DNA of 52,654 bases from Paracoccus salipaludis (GTDB taxonomy: Bacteria > Pseudomonadota > Alphaproteobacteria > Rhodobacterales > Rhodobacteraceae): assembly GCF_002287065.1 (NCBI RefSeq), contig NZ_NSJZ01000018.1, positions 1 through 52,654 on the forward strand, in the 5' to 3' direction. The notes below the pieces were generated by a model. That model ran no database searches. It was not told the DNA's origin and was given only the letters and a program-made list of their open reading frames with translations. A program made the translations under genes and the position numbers. Position 1 is the first letter of the stretch. Each line of letters begins with the position of its first letter. Below, piece after piece: positions 42,329 through 51,550 of the stretch.

Positions 42329-44652
42329 TCGGCGGCCCTCGCCTCGCCGGCGGCGTCGTCGGGCCGGATGCGGACGGGAACGCCCTTGTAGGCAGGGGTG
42401 TGGGACAGCTCGTCGCGATAGTGGACCGGGACCAGCGGGTTCACTTCCGGGTAATAGGCCGCCACGCAGCCGTCCGGCAGGTCATAGCCGACAACGCGCA
42501 GGCCCCGGACCACCCGTTCATGGCCATCCTTGATCGCGCATTCCAGCTTGACGGGTTGCCCTTCCGCAAGGCCCAGGCGCGACATCTCCTCGGGGTTGAT
42601 CAGCACGATCTCGCGCCCCGCCAGCCCCCGCAGACGGTCCGAGAAGCCGTAGATGGTTGTGTTGAACTGGTCGTTCGACCGCAGTGTGACCATCGTCATC
42701 TGATCGCCCGCGGCATCCGCGCCAAGCGCGCTGAGCGTTTCGGGCGCGGTGAACTCGGCCTTGCCGCTGTCGGTCTGCCAGATCCGCTCGCGCGCCTTGT
42801 TGCCGCGGTGGAAGCCGCCGGGGGTATAAAGCCGGTCGTTGAAGTCCTTGAACTTGTCAGGATAGGTCGCCTCGATCAGGTCGCGGATCAGGCTGTAGTC
42901 GCCGGTCCAGTCGTCCCACTTCACCTTGGGGTTCGGCGGCAGCGTGGCCTTGGCCATGCCCGCGACGATGGCGACCTCGGATTTCAGCTGCGGCGAAGCC
43001 GGACTGCGCTTGCCGAATGAGCCGTGGATCATGCTGAGGCTGTCCTCCATCGTCACCGCCTGCGGCCCGGTGGCCTGCCGGTCCTCCTCGGACCGCACGA
43101 GGCAGGGCAGCAGCCAGCTGTGCCGGCCCGGGAACAGATGCGAGCGGTTGAGCTTGGTTGCGATCTGCACGTTCAGGTCCAGCTTGCTCCAGCAGGGCTC
43201 GGCCCTTTCGCGGTCGGGGATCGCGCGGGCAAGATTGCCCCCCAGCGAGATGAAGCCCTTGACGGAACCGTCCAGCAGCCCCTCGACCAAGGCCGTGGTG
43301 TTGCGACCCTCCTCCATCGGCGGCTCGAAGCCGAACAGCTCGCGCAGCTTGTCGTTGGGGACCAGCTTGGGTTTCTCGGTGATGCCCACGGTGCGCTGGC
43401 CCTGCACGTTGGAATGGCCGCGCACGGGCGAGATGCCGGCCCCCTGCCGCCCGATGTTCCCGCGCAGCAGCAGGAGGCTGACATACATCCCCAGGTTCAG
43501 CCAGCCTTTGACGTGCTGGGTCAGGCCCATGCCGTAGATCCCGATGGTCTTCTCGGCCTGGCAGTACATGTCGCCGACCGTTTCCAGGTCCGCGCGGCGC
43601 AGTCCCGAGGTCCGCTCGATCTCGTCCCAGGAAATCTGCTTCATCCGGGCCGCGAAGTCCTGGTAGCCGGTGGTGTGGCTTTCCAGGAACGCATAGTCGA
43701 TGATCTGGCGGTCGTTCCGTTCGTCCTGCTCGATCACGCGCTTGCAGATGCCCACCAGCGCCGCGACATCGCCCCCCGGCTTCACCTGCAGGTAAAGGTC
43801 GGAAATCGTGGTCGGCGGCGTCACCGTCATCTGCGCAGGGTTCTGCGGGCTCGTGAACTCGACCAGACCGCGCTCGCGCACCGGGTTGAAGGTGACGATC
43901 CTACAGCCCCGTTCCCGCGCGGATTTCAGCGTGTGCAGGAAGCGGGGCGAGTTCGACCCCGTGTTCTGCCCCATGAAGATGATCATGTCGCAGTGGTCGA
44001 AGTCGTCCAGCACGCAGGTGCCGACCGACACGCCGATGAACTTCTTCAGCCCCACGCTGGTCGTCTCATGGCACATGTTCGAGGAGTCGGGCAGGTTGTT
44101 GTGCCCATAAAGGCGTGCGAACAGCGCGAACAGATAGGATGTTTCCAGGCTTGCCCGGCCCGAGGTGTAGAAGACCGTCGCCTTCGGATCGAGCGCCCCG
44201 AGCCGCGCCCCGATGCCCTCGAACGCCTCGTCCCAGGTCGTCTCGACATAGCGGTCGGTCGCACTGTCATAGCGCATCGGATGGGTCAGGCGGCCGGTCT
44301 TTTCCAGATCATGGTCGGAAAGCTCGCGCAGCTCGGTCACGCTGTGTTCGGCGAAGAAGTCCGGTCCGCAACGGTCGCGGGTCAGGTCCCAGATGGTTGC
44401 CTTGGCGCCGTTCTCGCAGAACTCGAAGGGATGGGGATGCTCGGGCTTGGTCCAGGCGCAGGAGGTGCACATGTGCCCGCCCGGCTTGTTCTGTCGCATC
44501 AGGGTGCGGAACGCGCCCGCGGTCGGCCTCTGGTCGGCCAGGATGCGCGCGACCCCCTTGAGCGAGCCCCAGCCTCCGGTGGCGTTGGTGTAATAGGGGG
44601 TGTCCTCCCGCTGCTGGGTGGACTCGACTCCGGTGGGCTCGTCCGCGCTCAT
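42325..44652 (-). CDS. FdhF/YdeP-family molybdopterin oxidoreductase
   Basis: 775 residues. The N-terminal cysteines in HMCTSCAWTKPEHPHPFEFC are the Fe-S motif of the YdeP type. The molybdenum region contains SSNMCHETTSVGLKKFIG, where Cys is the likely Mo ligand, and FMGQNTGSNSPRFLHTL. A C-terminal molydopterin dinucleotide domain (TLRSNDQFNTTIYGFSDRLRG) completes the fold. The substrate of this family is unknown; YdeP is linked to acid resistance and some members resemble formate dehydrogenases. There is no beta or gamma subunit gene next to it, so electron transfer to the membrane is unclear. ATG 44652 with GGAGGA upstream is well supported. It is the first gene of the ctaG-copD transcription unit. 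Confidence 0.87.
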   Translation of the reverse strand: MSADEPTGVESTQQREDTPYYTNATGGWGSLKGVARILADQRPTAGAFRTLMRQNKPGGHMCTSCAWTKPEHPHPFEFCENGAKATIWDLTRDRCGPDFFAEHSVTELRELSDHDLEKTGRLTHPMRYDSATDRYVETTWDEAFEGIGARLGALDPKATVFYTSGRASLETSYLFALFARLYGHNNLPDSSNMCHETTSVGLKKFIGVSVGTCVLDDFDHCDMIIFMGQNTGSNSPRFLHTLKSARERGCRIVTFNPVRERGLVEFTSPQNPAQMTVTPPTTISDLYLQVKPGGDVAALVGICKRVIEQDERNDRQIIDYAFLESHTTGYQDFAARMKQISWDEIERTSGLRRADLETVGDMYCQAEKTIGIYGMGLTQHVKGWLNLGMYVSLLLLRGNIGRQGAGISPVRGHSNVQGQRTVGITEKPKLVPNDKLRELFGFEPPMEEGRNTTALVEGLLDGSVKGFISLGGNLARAIPDRERAEPCWSKLDLNVQIATKLNRSHLFPGRHSWLLPCLVRSEEDRQATGPQAVTMEDSLSMIHGSFGKRSPASPQLKSEVAIVAGMAKATLPPNPKVKWDDWTGDYSLIRDLIEATYPDKFKDFNDRLYTPGGFHRGNKARERIWQTDSGKAEFTAPETLSALGADAAGDQMTMVTLRSNDQFNTTIYGFSDRLRGLAGREIVLINPEEMSRLGLAEGQPVKLECAIKDGHERVVRGLRVVGYDLPDGCVAAYYPEVNPLVPVHYRDELSHTPAYKGVPVRIRPDDAAGEARAAE

Positions 44653-44863
44653 CGTTTCCTCCTCTGGGCAATGGACATGCAGGCGCCGGGTCAGGCCTAT
44701 CGGCAACACGGGCGCGCGGCGCCGGGTTCCAGTGCCGACGACAGCATGCATCTGGCGACGATGGCCGCGATGCCGCGGCATGTGCCAGGTGGAACGCCAG
44801 TCTCGGGGGAACCCCTGTTCCCGGAACCGATTGGGAATGGATACCTGTCCCGAGGAGGAGATG

Positions 44864-47452
44864 ATGGCGCACGTCCGGCCTGACGATCGATCCACCATCC
44901 ACCCTGCCGAGCGCCCCGGCGCACGGCATCCGGTGCCCCGCGCCCATCCCGTCGCACGTTGGGCCACGATCATTCTCGGCGTGGTCTTCCTGCTGGTCGG
45001 CGCGGTGCTGGTCGCCGGCGGTGTCTGGCTGATGACGCTGGGCGGGTCATGGTACTACCTGATCGCGGGGCTGGGCCTCGTTGTGGTGGGCGTGCTGCTG
45101 ATGACGCAGCGCATGGCCGCGCTGTGGCTTTATCTGCTGATCTATCTTGGAACCTGGATCTGGGCAGTCTGGGAGGTCGGCTGGGAGGGCTGGCCGCTCG
45201 TGCCGCGCGTGGTCGCCCCGACCGTGCTGCTGGTCCTCGTCCTCTTCACGATCCCCGTCCTGCGGCGCACCGGTCGCCACCGTGGCTCCGCCGTGACGCT
45301 CGGCGCCAGTGGGGCGGCAGTGGCCGGGCTTGCACTCGCTGCCGTGGGAGCGCAGCAACTCCTCCAGCCCGACCGCGCGATCGCCCAGGAGGAAGTGTCT
45401 CCCATCGTGCAGGCCCCGGCCGGAGAATCCGGCGTTGGACCGGCTGGCCAGCCGGCGGCGCCCGCGGCGCAGGCACCGGCAGCCGGACAGGCGGCTGCGC
45501 CTGCTGCGGCCTCCGGGACCGCTGGGGCCATGCCCATGCTGGAGACGGGCGCCGACTGGCCGGCCTATGGCGGCACGATCCACGGGACGCGCTATTCTCC
45601 CCTCGACCAGATCAGCCGCGACAACGTCGCCTCGCTTGAACGGGCGTGGGAATACCGCACCGGCGACATGCCCGACGCCGACAGCGAAGGCGAATACGCG
45701 GCCGAGACGACGCCGCTGAAGATCGGCGACGACCTGCTGCTCTGCTCGGCGATGGGCGACATCATCGCGGTGGACGCGGCGACCGGGCTGCAGGAATGGC
45801 GCTTCGAGGCGGGCGTGTCCGAGGACGCCATTCCCTACAGCGCCACCTGCCGCGGCGTGGCCTATTACGCGGACCCGGCGGCCGACCGCCTCGACCTCTG
45901 CGCCGAGCGGGTGCTGGTCGGCACGCTGGATGCACGGCTGATCGCGGTGGACGCCCGGACGGGGCAGGCCTGCACGGGCTTCGGCCGGAACGGGCAGGTC
46001 GATCTTGAACGCGGCCTGGGCGACACGGTGCCGGGTTGGGTCGCCGTGACCTCGCCTTCCACGATCGTGCGCGGTGTTGCGGTGATGGGGCACCAGGTCA
46101 GCGACGGGCAGGCCCGCAACGCGCCGTCGGGCGTGATCCGCGGCTATGACGCGGTCACGGGCGAGCTGCTGTGGGCCTGGGATCTCGGCAATCCCGGGCT
46201 GACCGGCCTGCCGCCCGAGGGCGAGACCTACACCCGCGGCACCCCCAACATGTGGACCATCGCCGCCGGCGACGAGGATCTGGGCCTCGTCTACCTGCCC
46301 ATGGGCAATTCCGCCGTGGACTACTGGGGCGGCGACCGCTCGGCGGCGGAAAACGAATACGCGACCGCGCTGGTGGCCATCGACGTGACCACTGGGCGCC
46401 CCGCGTGGCATTTCCAGACCGTGCATTACGACGTGTGGGACTATGACCTGGGCAGCCAGCCCGCGCTTGTGGACTTTCCGGCCGAGGGCGGGACCGTTCC
46501 CGCCGTCATCCTGTCCAGCAAGCAGGGCGACATCTTCGTGCTGGACCGCCGTACGGGCGAGCCGCTGCACGAGGTCGAGGAAGTGCCGGTGCCGCAGGGC
46601 GGGGTCGAGCCCGAGCGCCTGTCGCCCACCCAGCCGGTGTCGCGCTGGCACAGCCTGCTGATGCCCGACCTGACCGAGCGGCAGATGTGGGGCATGTCGC
46701 CCCTCGACCAGATGTGGTGCCGCATCCAGTTCCGCCGTGCCTATTACGAGGGGCCCTATACGCCCCCCACCGCCGACCGGCCCTATATCCAGTTTCCCGG
46801 CTACAACGGCGGTCAGGACTGGGGCAGCCTCGGCTTCGATCCCGTGCGGGGCGTGCTGATCGCCAATTACAACAACACCGCGAACTACAACCGTCTGGTC
46901 CCCCGCGAGGTGGTCGAGGCGGAAGGCGTCACCGCCGTTAACGAGCCGCAGGTGGGCGACCGGCAGCCGCGCGACGACATCGACCCGCAGGTCGGCACGC
47001 CCTACGGGATCCAGCTCAACGCCGGCTGGCGCGCGCCGCTGACGGGGATCCTCTGCACCCAGCCCCCCTATGGCGGCATCCGCGCCATCGACCTGGCCAC
47101 CGGCGAGACGCTGTGGGACCGGCCGCTCGGCTCGGCCCGCCGCAACGGACCCTTCGGCATCCCGTCCATGCTGCCCTTCACCATCGGCACGCCCAACAAC
47201 GGCGGCCCGGTGGTCACAGCCGGGGGCCTGATCTTCATTGCCGCCACCACCGACAACCTCATCCGCGCCATCGACATCGAGACGGGCGAGACGCTGTGGG
47301 AGGACGTGCTGCCCGCGGGCGGGCAGTCCACCCCGATGGTCTACGAGCAGGGCGGCCGGCAATACCTAGTGATGATGGCCGGTGGCCACCACTTCATGGA
47401 AACACCCATCGGCGACCATGTCATCGCCTGGACCCTGCCGCAGCGCGAGTGA
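44864..47452 (+). CDS. gcd: Membrane-bound PQQ-dependent glucose dehydrogenase
   Basis: 862 residues. Five N-terminal membrane helices (about 25-140) anchor it and bind ubiquinone. An Ala/Pro/Gly-rich linker of about 60 residues follows, then the periplasmic eight-bladed propeller. Family motifs: WPAYGGTIHGTRYSPLDQI, TCRGVAYYADP, PVSRWHSLLMPDLTERQMWG and LDQMWCRIQFRRAYYEGP. The motif usually written HHDLWD reads HYDVWDYDLGSQP. It oxidises aldoses, typically D-glucose to gluconolactone, in the periplasm and reduces quinone. The ATG at 44864 is chosen over 44861 because AGGAGG is then five bases upstream. Diverges from the FdhF gene; no PQQ synthesis genes are in the window. Confidence 0.87.
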   Translation: MAHVRPDDRSTIHPAERPGARHPVPRAHPVARWATIILGVVFLLVGAVLVAGGVWLMTLGGSWYYLIAGLGLVVVGVLLMTQRMAALWLYLLIYLGTWIWAVWEVGWEGWPLVPRVVAPTVLLVLVLFTIPVLRRTGRHRGSAVTLGASGAAVAGLALAAVGAQQLLQPDRAIAQEEVSPIVQAPAGESGVGPAGQPAAPAAQAPAAGQAAAPAAASGTAGAMPMLETGADWPAYGGTIHGTRYSPLDQISRDNVASLERAWEYRTGDMPDADSEGEYAAETTPLKIGDDLLLCSAMGDIIAVDAATGLQEWRFEAGVSEDAIPYSATCRGVAYYADPAADRLDLCAERVLVGTLDARLIAVDARTGQACTGFGRNGQVDLERGLGDTVPGWVAVTSPSTIVRGVAVMGHQVSDGQARNAPSGVIRGYDAVTGELLWAWDLGNPGLTGLPPEGETYTRGTPNMWTIAAGDEDLGLVYLPMGNSAVDYWGGDRSAAENEYATALVAIDVTTGRPAWHFQTVHYDVWDYDLGSQPALVDFPAEGGTVPAVILSSKQGDIFVLDRRTGEPLHEVEEVPVPQGGVEPERLSPTQPVSRWHSLLMPDLTERQMWGMSPLDQMWCRIQFRRAYYEGPYTPPTADRPYIQFPGYNGGQDWGSLGFDPVRGVLIANYNNTANYNRLVPREVVEAEGVTAVNEPQVGDRQPRDDIDPQVGTPYGIQLNAGWRAPLTGILCTQPPYGGIRAIDLATGETLWDRPLGSARRNGPFGIPSMLPFTIGTPNNGGPVVTAGGLIFIAATTDNLIRAIDIETGETLWEDVLPAGGQSTPMVYEQGGRQYLVMMAGGHHFMETPIGDHVIAWTLPQRE

Positions 47453-47594
47453 CGCGGCAGGCCCCGGCCTGGTCGGGCGTGTCGCCGGGGAACGGCCGTC
47501 CGCTCCGCCCGTTGTCCTTCCGCTGCCATTGCCAGCCCTGGGAGGCGCCGACGGATCACACGAGCGCGACCGGCCGCAAATGAAAGGATGGACC

Positions 47595-47927
47595 ATGCAC
47601 GCCATGACACCCGAGATGCAGAGCTGCATCGACGAATGCCTCGCCTGCTACCGGACCTGCCTGGGCGAGGCGATGAACCATTGCCTCGAGGCGGGCGGAA
47701 AGCACACCGAGCCCGTCCACTTCCGCACCATGATCGCCTGTGCCGAGATGTGCCGCACGAGCGCACATCTGATGCTGACAGGCTCGGAACTGCACCGGCA
47801 CAGCTGTGCTGCCTGTGCCGAGATCTGCGAGGCCTGCGCTGAAAGCTGCGAGGGCATCGAGGGCATGGAGGCCTGCGCCGAGCAGTGCCGCCGCTGTGCC
47901 GAAAGCTGCCGTCACATGGCCGCCTGA
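47595..47927 (+). CDS. Cys-rich four-helix-bundle copper-binding protein (DUF326)
   Basis: A 110-residue protein with 16 cysteines in helical spacing (CIDECLACYRTC; CAACAEICEACAESC; CAEQCRRCAESC). It is of the same DUF326/Csp type as the protein at 21796-22197 but shorter and clearly diverged. It has no signal peptide and should bind Cu(I) in the cytosol. ATG 47595 has AAAGGA upstream. It stands alone between the PQQ dehydrogenase and a flavoprotein gene; a role in copper storage for the nearby oxidase is only suggested by location. Confidence 0.85.
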   Translation: MHAMTPEMQSCIDECLACYRTCLGEAMNHCLEAGGKHTEPVHFRTMIACAEMCRTSAHLMLTGSELHRHSCAACAEICEACAESCEGIEGMEACAEQCRRCAESCRHMAA

Positions 47928-48214
47928 GGCCTGCTTCCCGCCTGCGCCGGAGAAGCCCCGTCTGGCATCTTTCCAGCAGAACGGGGACCTGCGGAAGCGA
48001 TGGCCGGCCTTGGTTGAGGATAATATTCAAGGTTGCCGTCCGGCGTCGCAAGCCGGCATCTGCGGTGCCCCACTGCATGGTCTGGCGGGGCAGTGCTGGG
48101 CAGATCGAGATGCGCATGGCGCAGGAATCGCGGGCGCCCGACCCGTGATCGGGGTCGCTGACGGAGCCGTTCGACGATTCCGGCGTTGAAAGTAGCCCAA
48201 GGACAGGAGCCATC
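47928..48214. promoter_or_regulatory. Intergenic region with AT-rich dyad upstream of the flavoprotein gene
   Basis: No gene is seen in these 287 bases. At 48009-48033 the sequence CCTTGGTTGAGG then ATAATATTCAAGG has CCTTG/CAAGG arms around an AT-rich centre, resembling the layout of MerR-type operator-promoters. The remaining sequence carries a GCCG/CGGC stem near 48035-48056. The promoter of the flavoprotein gene is probably here. Confidence 0.3.
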
Positions 48215-49330
48215 ATGCGCATCAGGGACATCGCTCGCCACGTGATCGGCAATGCCGTCGCGCCCGAGCCGCGCAGCGGATCCGACAGCCCGCGCCTCGA
48301 CGAGGCCGAGTTCAAGCGCCGCTTCCGCAGCCAGTTCCAGGACCCGGCCTTCGACGCGCTCGGCCCCGAGCTCGACCGCATCGCGGAGGCTGCCTGGGAC
48401 GGCTATGCCCATCAGCGCAAGAGCCCCCGGACCCGCAAGGCCGGTCCCGGCTATGCCGACCCGGACTATGACCTCGCGCTTGACTGGATCGGGGCGCGCG
48501 AGGCGATCGAGGCCGCGCAGGCCCGCCACGACGACCCTGCGGGCCCCCTGCGCGTCCTGCTGGTCAACGGCTCCAGCCGGTCGGAACACACCTGTCCGGG
48601 CGAGCTGTCGAAATCCTGGCGGCTGGCGCAGCTTGCCCGCGAGGTGCTGGAGGAGGCCGGGATCTCGGTCCGCTTCCTCGACCTGTCGCGGCTCGCCTCG
48701 GAATACGGGCGCAACATCCATCCCTGCAAGGCCTGCTTCTCGACGGCGGCCGCGCTCTGCCACTGGCCCTGCTCGTGCTATCCCAACTACTCGCTGGGGC
48801 AGACACAGGACATGATGAACGAGATCTATCCGATGTGGGTCGAGGCCCACGGGGTGATGATCGTGTCGCCCGTGAACTGGTACAGCCCGACCTCGGGGCT
48901 GAAGCTGATGATGGACCGGCTGGTCTGCGCCGACGGCGGCAACCCCGACCCGACCCTGACCCATGGCAAGGACGCCAAGGCCGCCAAGCGCGAGGAACTG
49001 AAGGGCTGGTCCTATCCGCGCCATCTCAAGGGGCGGCTGTTCTCGGTCGTGGTGCACGGCGACGCCGAGGGGGCCGAGAACGTCCGCCGGAGCCTGAGCG
49101 ACTGGATGCGCTCGATCCAGATGGAAAGCGCGGGCTTCGAGGCCGAGCTGGACCGCTACATCGGTTACTTCAAGCCCTACGCTACCAGCCACGAGGAACT
49201 GGACCGCGACGAGGCGGTGCAGGACGAGGTCCGCAACGCCGCCCGGACGCTGTGCCAAGCCCTGCGCGCCCGCCGCGCCGGCCGCCTGCAACCGACCGGC
49301 GAGGGGCTGGAGGAGCCGCGCGAGAAGTAG
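48215..49330 (+). CDS. Flavodoxin-like NAD(P)H-dependent oxidoreductase with Cys cluster
   Basis: 371 residues. About 110 N-terminal residues have no recognised domain. A flavodoxin-like fold starts with RVLLVNGSSRSEHTCPGEL, the phosphate loop for FMN, and continues with VMIVSPVNWYSPTSGLKLMM. Between them HPCKACFSTAAALCHWPCSC places five cysteines close together, similar in spirit to the Fe-S motif of iron-sulfur flavoproteins. It is probably an FMN reductase or quinone/chromate reductase type enzyme. ATG 48215 with AGGAG upstream. It is not overlapped with neighbours. Confidence 0.78.
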   Translation: MRIRDIARHVIGNAVAPEPRSGSDSPRLDEAEFKRRFRSQFQDPAFDALGPELDRIAEAAWDGYAHQRKSPRTRKAGPGYADPDYDLALDWIGAREAIEAAQARHDDPAGPLRVLLVNGSSRSEHTCPGELSKSWRLAQLAREVLEEAGISVRFLDLSRLASEYGRNIHPCKACFSTAAALCHWPCSCYPNYSLGQTQDMMNEIYPMWVEAHGVMIVSPVNWYSPTSGLKLMMDRLVCADGGNPDPTLTHGKDAKAAKREELKGWSYPRHLKGRLFSVVVHGDAEGAENVRRSLSDWMRSIQMESAGFEAELDRYIGYFKPYATSHEELDRDEAVQDEVRNAARTLCQALRARRAGRLQPTGEGLEEPREK

Positions 49331-49498
49331 ACCGCCCGGCGTGCGGCGCCGCGGTTCGACGCGTTGCGCGGCGGTCAGCGGCAGGGAAACCGGGACGGGC
49401 GCGCGGCCCTCCGGTTCATTCCCGCACAGGCCGCGGCCGCGGCAGGCAACCTGCCGGAGGTCCGGCCCGCCCTGTCCTCGCCGGGCGGGCCTGCGTCC
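49331..49498. other. Short GC-rich spacer between convergent genes
   Basis: 168 bases between the flavoprotein and the convergent sugar dehydrogenase gene. Several short GC stems (for example GCCGCG with CGCGGC around 49424-49442) could act as terminators. No gene seen. Confidence 0.3.
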
Positions 49499-51370
49499 TT
49501 ATTGCGCGGGCGCCTGCCGCGCATAGGTGCCGACCACCTCGCCTGCGGCCAGCACATGGCCCTGCATCGCCCCCAGCAGCTCGGCCCTGCCCGCGCCCGC
49601 CGGCAGGTCGAGCCGCGTGTCCAGCGCGAACACCTGGAAGTGATAGGGATGCGCCGGGTCCCCCAGCGGGGGCCGCATCCCGAACCAGCCGGTCGAGCCC
49701 TGGTCGTTCGCGCCCTGGCGCGCCCCCTCGGGCAGGGGCAGCGCCGGGGTGCCGGGAATGCCCTCGCGCAGGTCGGTCACGTCGGCGGGAATGTTCCAGA
49801 TCAGCCAGTGGACAAAGGGCGGTTCCTTGGCGACGTCCGGGTCCTCGACCAGGATGGCATAGCTTTGCGTGCCCTCGGGGCCCTCAGCCCAGTCGAGCGG
49901 GGGCGAGGCGTTCTCGTGCTCGGCCGCATGGGCGTCGGGGATCGGCTGGCCCTCGGCAAAGGCGGGCGAAGTCACGTCGATGGGGCCGCCCCGCGCCTCA
50001 AGGATGGCCATGGCCAGCGCCGCCTCGCCGGGCGAGGGGGCCGTGGCCGTGTCCTGCCCCCCGGTGCCGACCTGCGCGCCCTCGCCGTTGGTCGGCGTCA
50101 GGCCGGCGGCGCCGCCCGACGCGCCCTCGCCCTCATGGGCGATGCGGTAGATGACGCCGTTCTTGTCGTCCGACAGGTAGAGCGCGCCGTCCGGCCCCTG
50201 CGCCAGCCCCGCGAGCCGCCCCAGGTGGCCCCAGCCCGAGGGGCTTTCCGCGTCCTCCATCAGGAAGCCGGTGACAAAGGGCTCGAAGCCGACCGGCTTG
50301 CCGTCCTCGAAGTCGATGCGCACCACCTCGTAGCCCGAGGGCGGGCGGCGGTTCCACGACCCGCGCATCGCGACAAAGGCGTCGCCGCGATACGCCTCGG
50401 GAAAGGCGTCGCCGGTGTAGAAGGCCATCTGCATGGGCGCGGAATGGGGAACATACATCCCCACGGGGGCCGTGCTCTCGGCGGCCCATTCCTCCATGGT
50501 GATGCCGGCGGGCGGGTCGTCCTGCGGGTTGAAGCGGCCGTCGTCATACACATAGGGCCAGCCGTACTTGTTGCCCTTGACGATGTGGTTCAGTTCCTCG
50601 TGCTGCTCGTTGTCGCCCAGCCAGTCGATGCCGTGGTCCATGCCCCACAGCTCGCCCGTCGCGGGCTCGAAGCCGAAGCCGATGGTGTTGCGCAGCCCGC
50701 TGGCGAAGATCGACGAGGTGCTGCCGTCCGGGGCGACCTGCATCATGGTCGCGTTCCGGGGGTCGGGCTCGTTGCAGGCGTTGCAGGTCGATCCGACCGA
50801 AACGTAAAGCATCCCGTCCGGCCCGACGGCCAGCGTGCGGTTCGGGTGCTGCCCGGCGGTGGGCAGGTCGTCCACGATCGGCTCGCCCAGGGGTTCAAGC
50901 GTGCCGTCCTCGCGCCGCGTCGTGCGGTAGATGTCGGTGACGGTGATGATGTAGACCGTGTCCCCGTCCAGCGCGACGCCATGCAGGTCGGGGCGGCTGG
51001 CCACCGTCTGCTGCCGGTCCGCGCGGCCGTCGCCGTCGGTGTCGCGCAGCATCAGAAGGTCGCCCACCTCGCGGCGCGAGACGTACAGCGTGCCGTCATC
51101 CGCGACGGCGATCATGCGCGGGTTCACCAGGTTCTCGGCGAAGACCGAGATTTCGAAGCCCTCGGGCAGGGACAGGCGGTCCAGCCGCTCGGGCGTGGGG
51201 GCAAGCTGGGCGGGTTCGAGGATGCTGCCCATGACCGTCACGTCGGCGGCCTTGGGATCCTTCAGCTGCTCGGACACCGGGGGCGGCGGCTCGGCCGTCT
51301 GGGCCAGGGCGGCGCCCCCGGCGGCGAGGGCAAGAACGGCAGCCGAGGCGGCCAGACGGGTCTTCGGCAT
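49499..51370 (-). CDS. PQQ-type sorbosone/glucose dehydrogenase fused to a PEBP (YbhB) domain
   Basis: A 623-residue exported protein. Signal peptide about 1-23 (LAASAAVLALAAGGAALAQ). A six-bladed soluble PQQ sugar dehydrogenase domain lies at about 60-425: LPEGFEISVFAENLVNPRMI, GVALDGDTVYII, NRTLAVGPDGMLYVSVGSTC then NACNEPDP, ASGLRNTIGFGFEP, and GHLGRLAGLAQGPDGALYLS. A Gly/Thr-rich linker follows. From about 465 a YbhB/PEBP domain is seen (YAILVEDPDVAKEPPFVHWL; GSTGWFGMRPPLGDPAHPYH). PEBP domains bind phospholipid or small anionic ligands, and in bacteria have no clear enzyme role. The fusion probably tethers or regulates the dehydrogenase. GAGG six bases before ATG 51370. Confidence 0.85.
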   Translation of the reverse strand: MPKTRLAASAAVLALAAGGAALAQTAEPPPPVSEQLKDPKAADVTVMGSILEPAQLAPTPERLDRLSLPEGFEISVFAENLVNPRMIAVADDGTLYVSRREVGDLLMLRDTDGDGRADRQQTVASRPDLHGVALDGDTVYIITVTDIYRTTRREDGTLEPLGEPIVDDLPTAGQHPNRTLAVGPDGMLYVSVGSTCNACNEPDPRNATMMQVAPDGSTSSIFASGLRNTIGFGFEPATGELWGMDHGIDWLGDNEQHEELNHIVKGNKYGWPYVYDDGRFNPQDDPPAGITMEEWAAESTAPVGMYVPHSAPMQMAFYTGDAFPEAYRGDAFVAMRGSWNRRPPSGYEVVRIDFEDGKPVGFEPFVTGFLMEDAESPSGWGHLGRLAGLAQGPDGALYLSDDKNGVIYRIAHEGEGASGGAAGLTPTNGEGAQVGTGGQDTATAPSPGEAALAMAILEARGGPIDVTSPAFAEGQPIPDAHAAEHENASPPLDWAEGPEGTQSYAILVEDPDVAKEPPFVHWLIWNIPADVTDLREGIPGTPALPLPEGARQGANDQGSTGWFGMRPPLGDPAHPYHFQVFALDTRLDLPAGAGRAELLGAMQGHVLAAGEVVGTYARQAPAQ

Positions 51371-51550
51371 AGGGAACCTCGCGGAACAGAAGGGGACGCA
51401 ACCCCGGGGCCGGAACGCCGGCGGGCGCGCCTTCGGGCAACCCGCCGCGGCCCCGTCCGGTTCCGCGCGCGCGTGGAAGCCTCGGGCCCCGGGAACATTC
51501 GGCGGCAGGGCGAGTTGCCTCTCGGTCCCTCAGCGGAAGTGGATCTTTCC

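Noticed and set aside
45047..47362. 771-codon frame antisense to gcd, and similar long antisense frames at 6591-8306, 26023-28389 and 32107-33894
   Set aside because: All mirror clearly recognised genes on the other strand and show no family motifs or ribosome binding sites.
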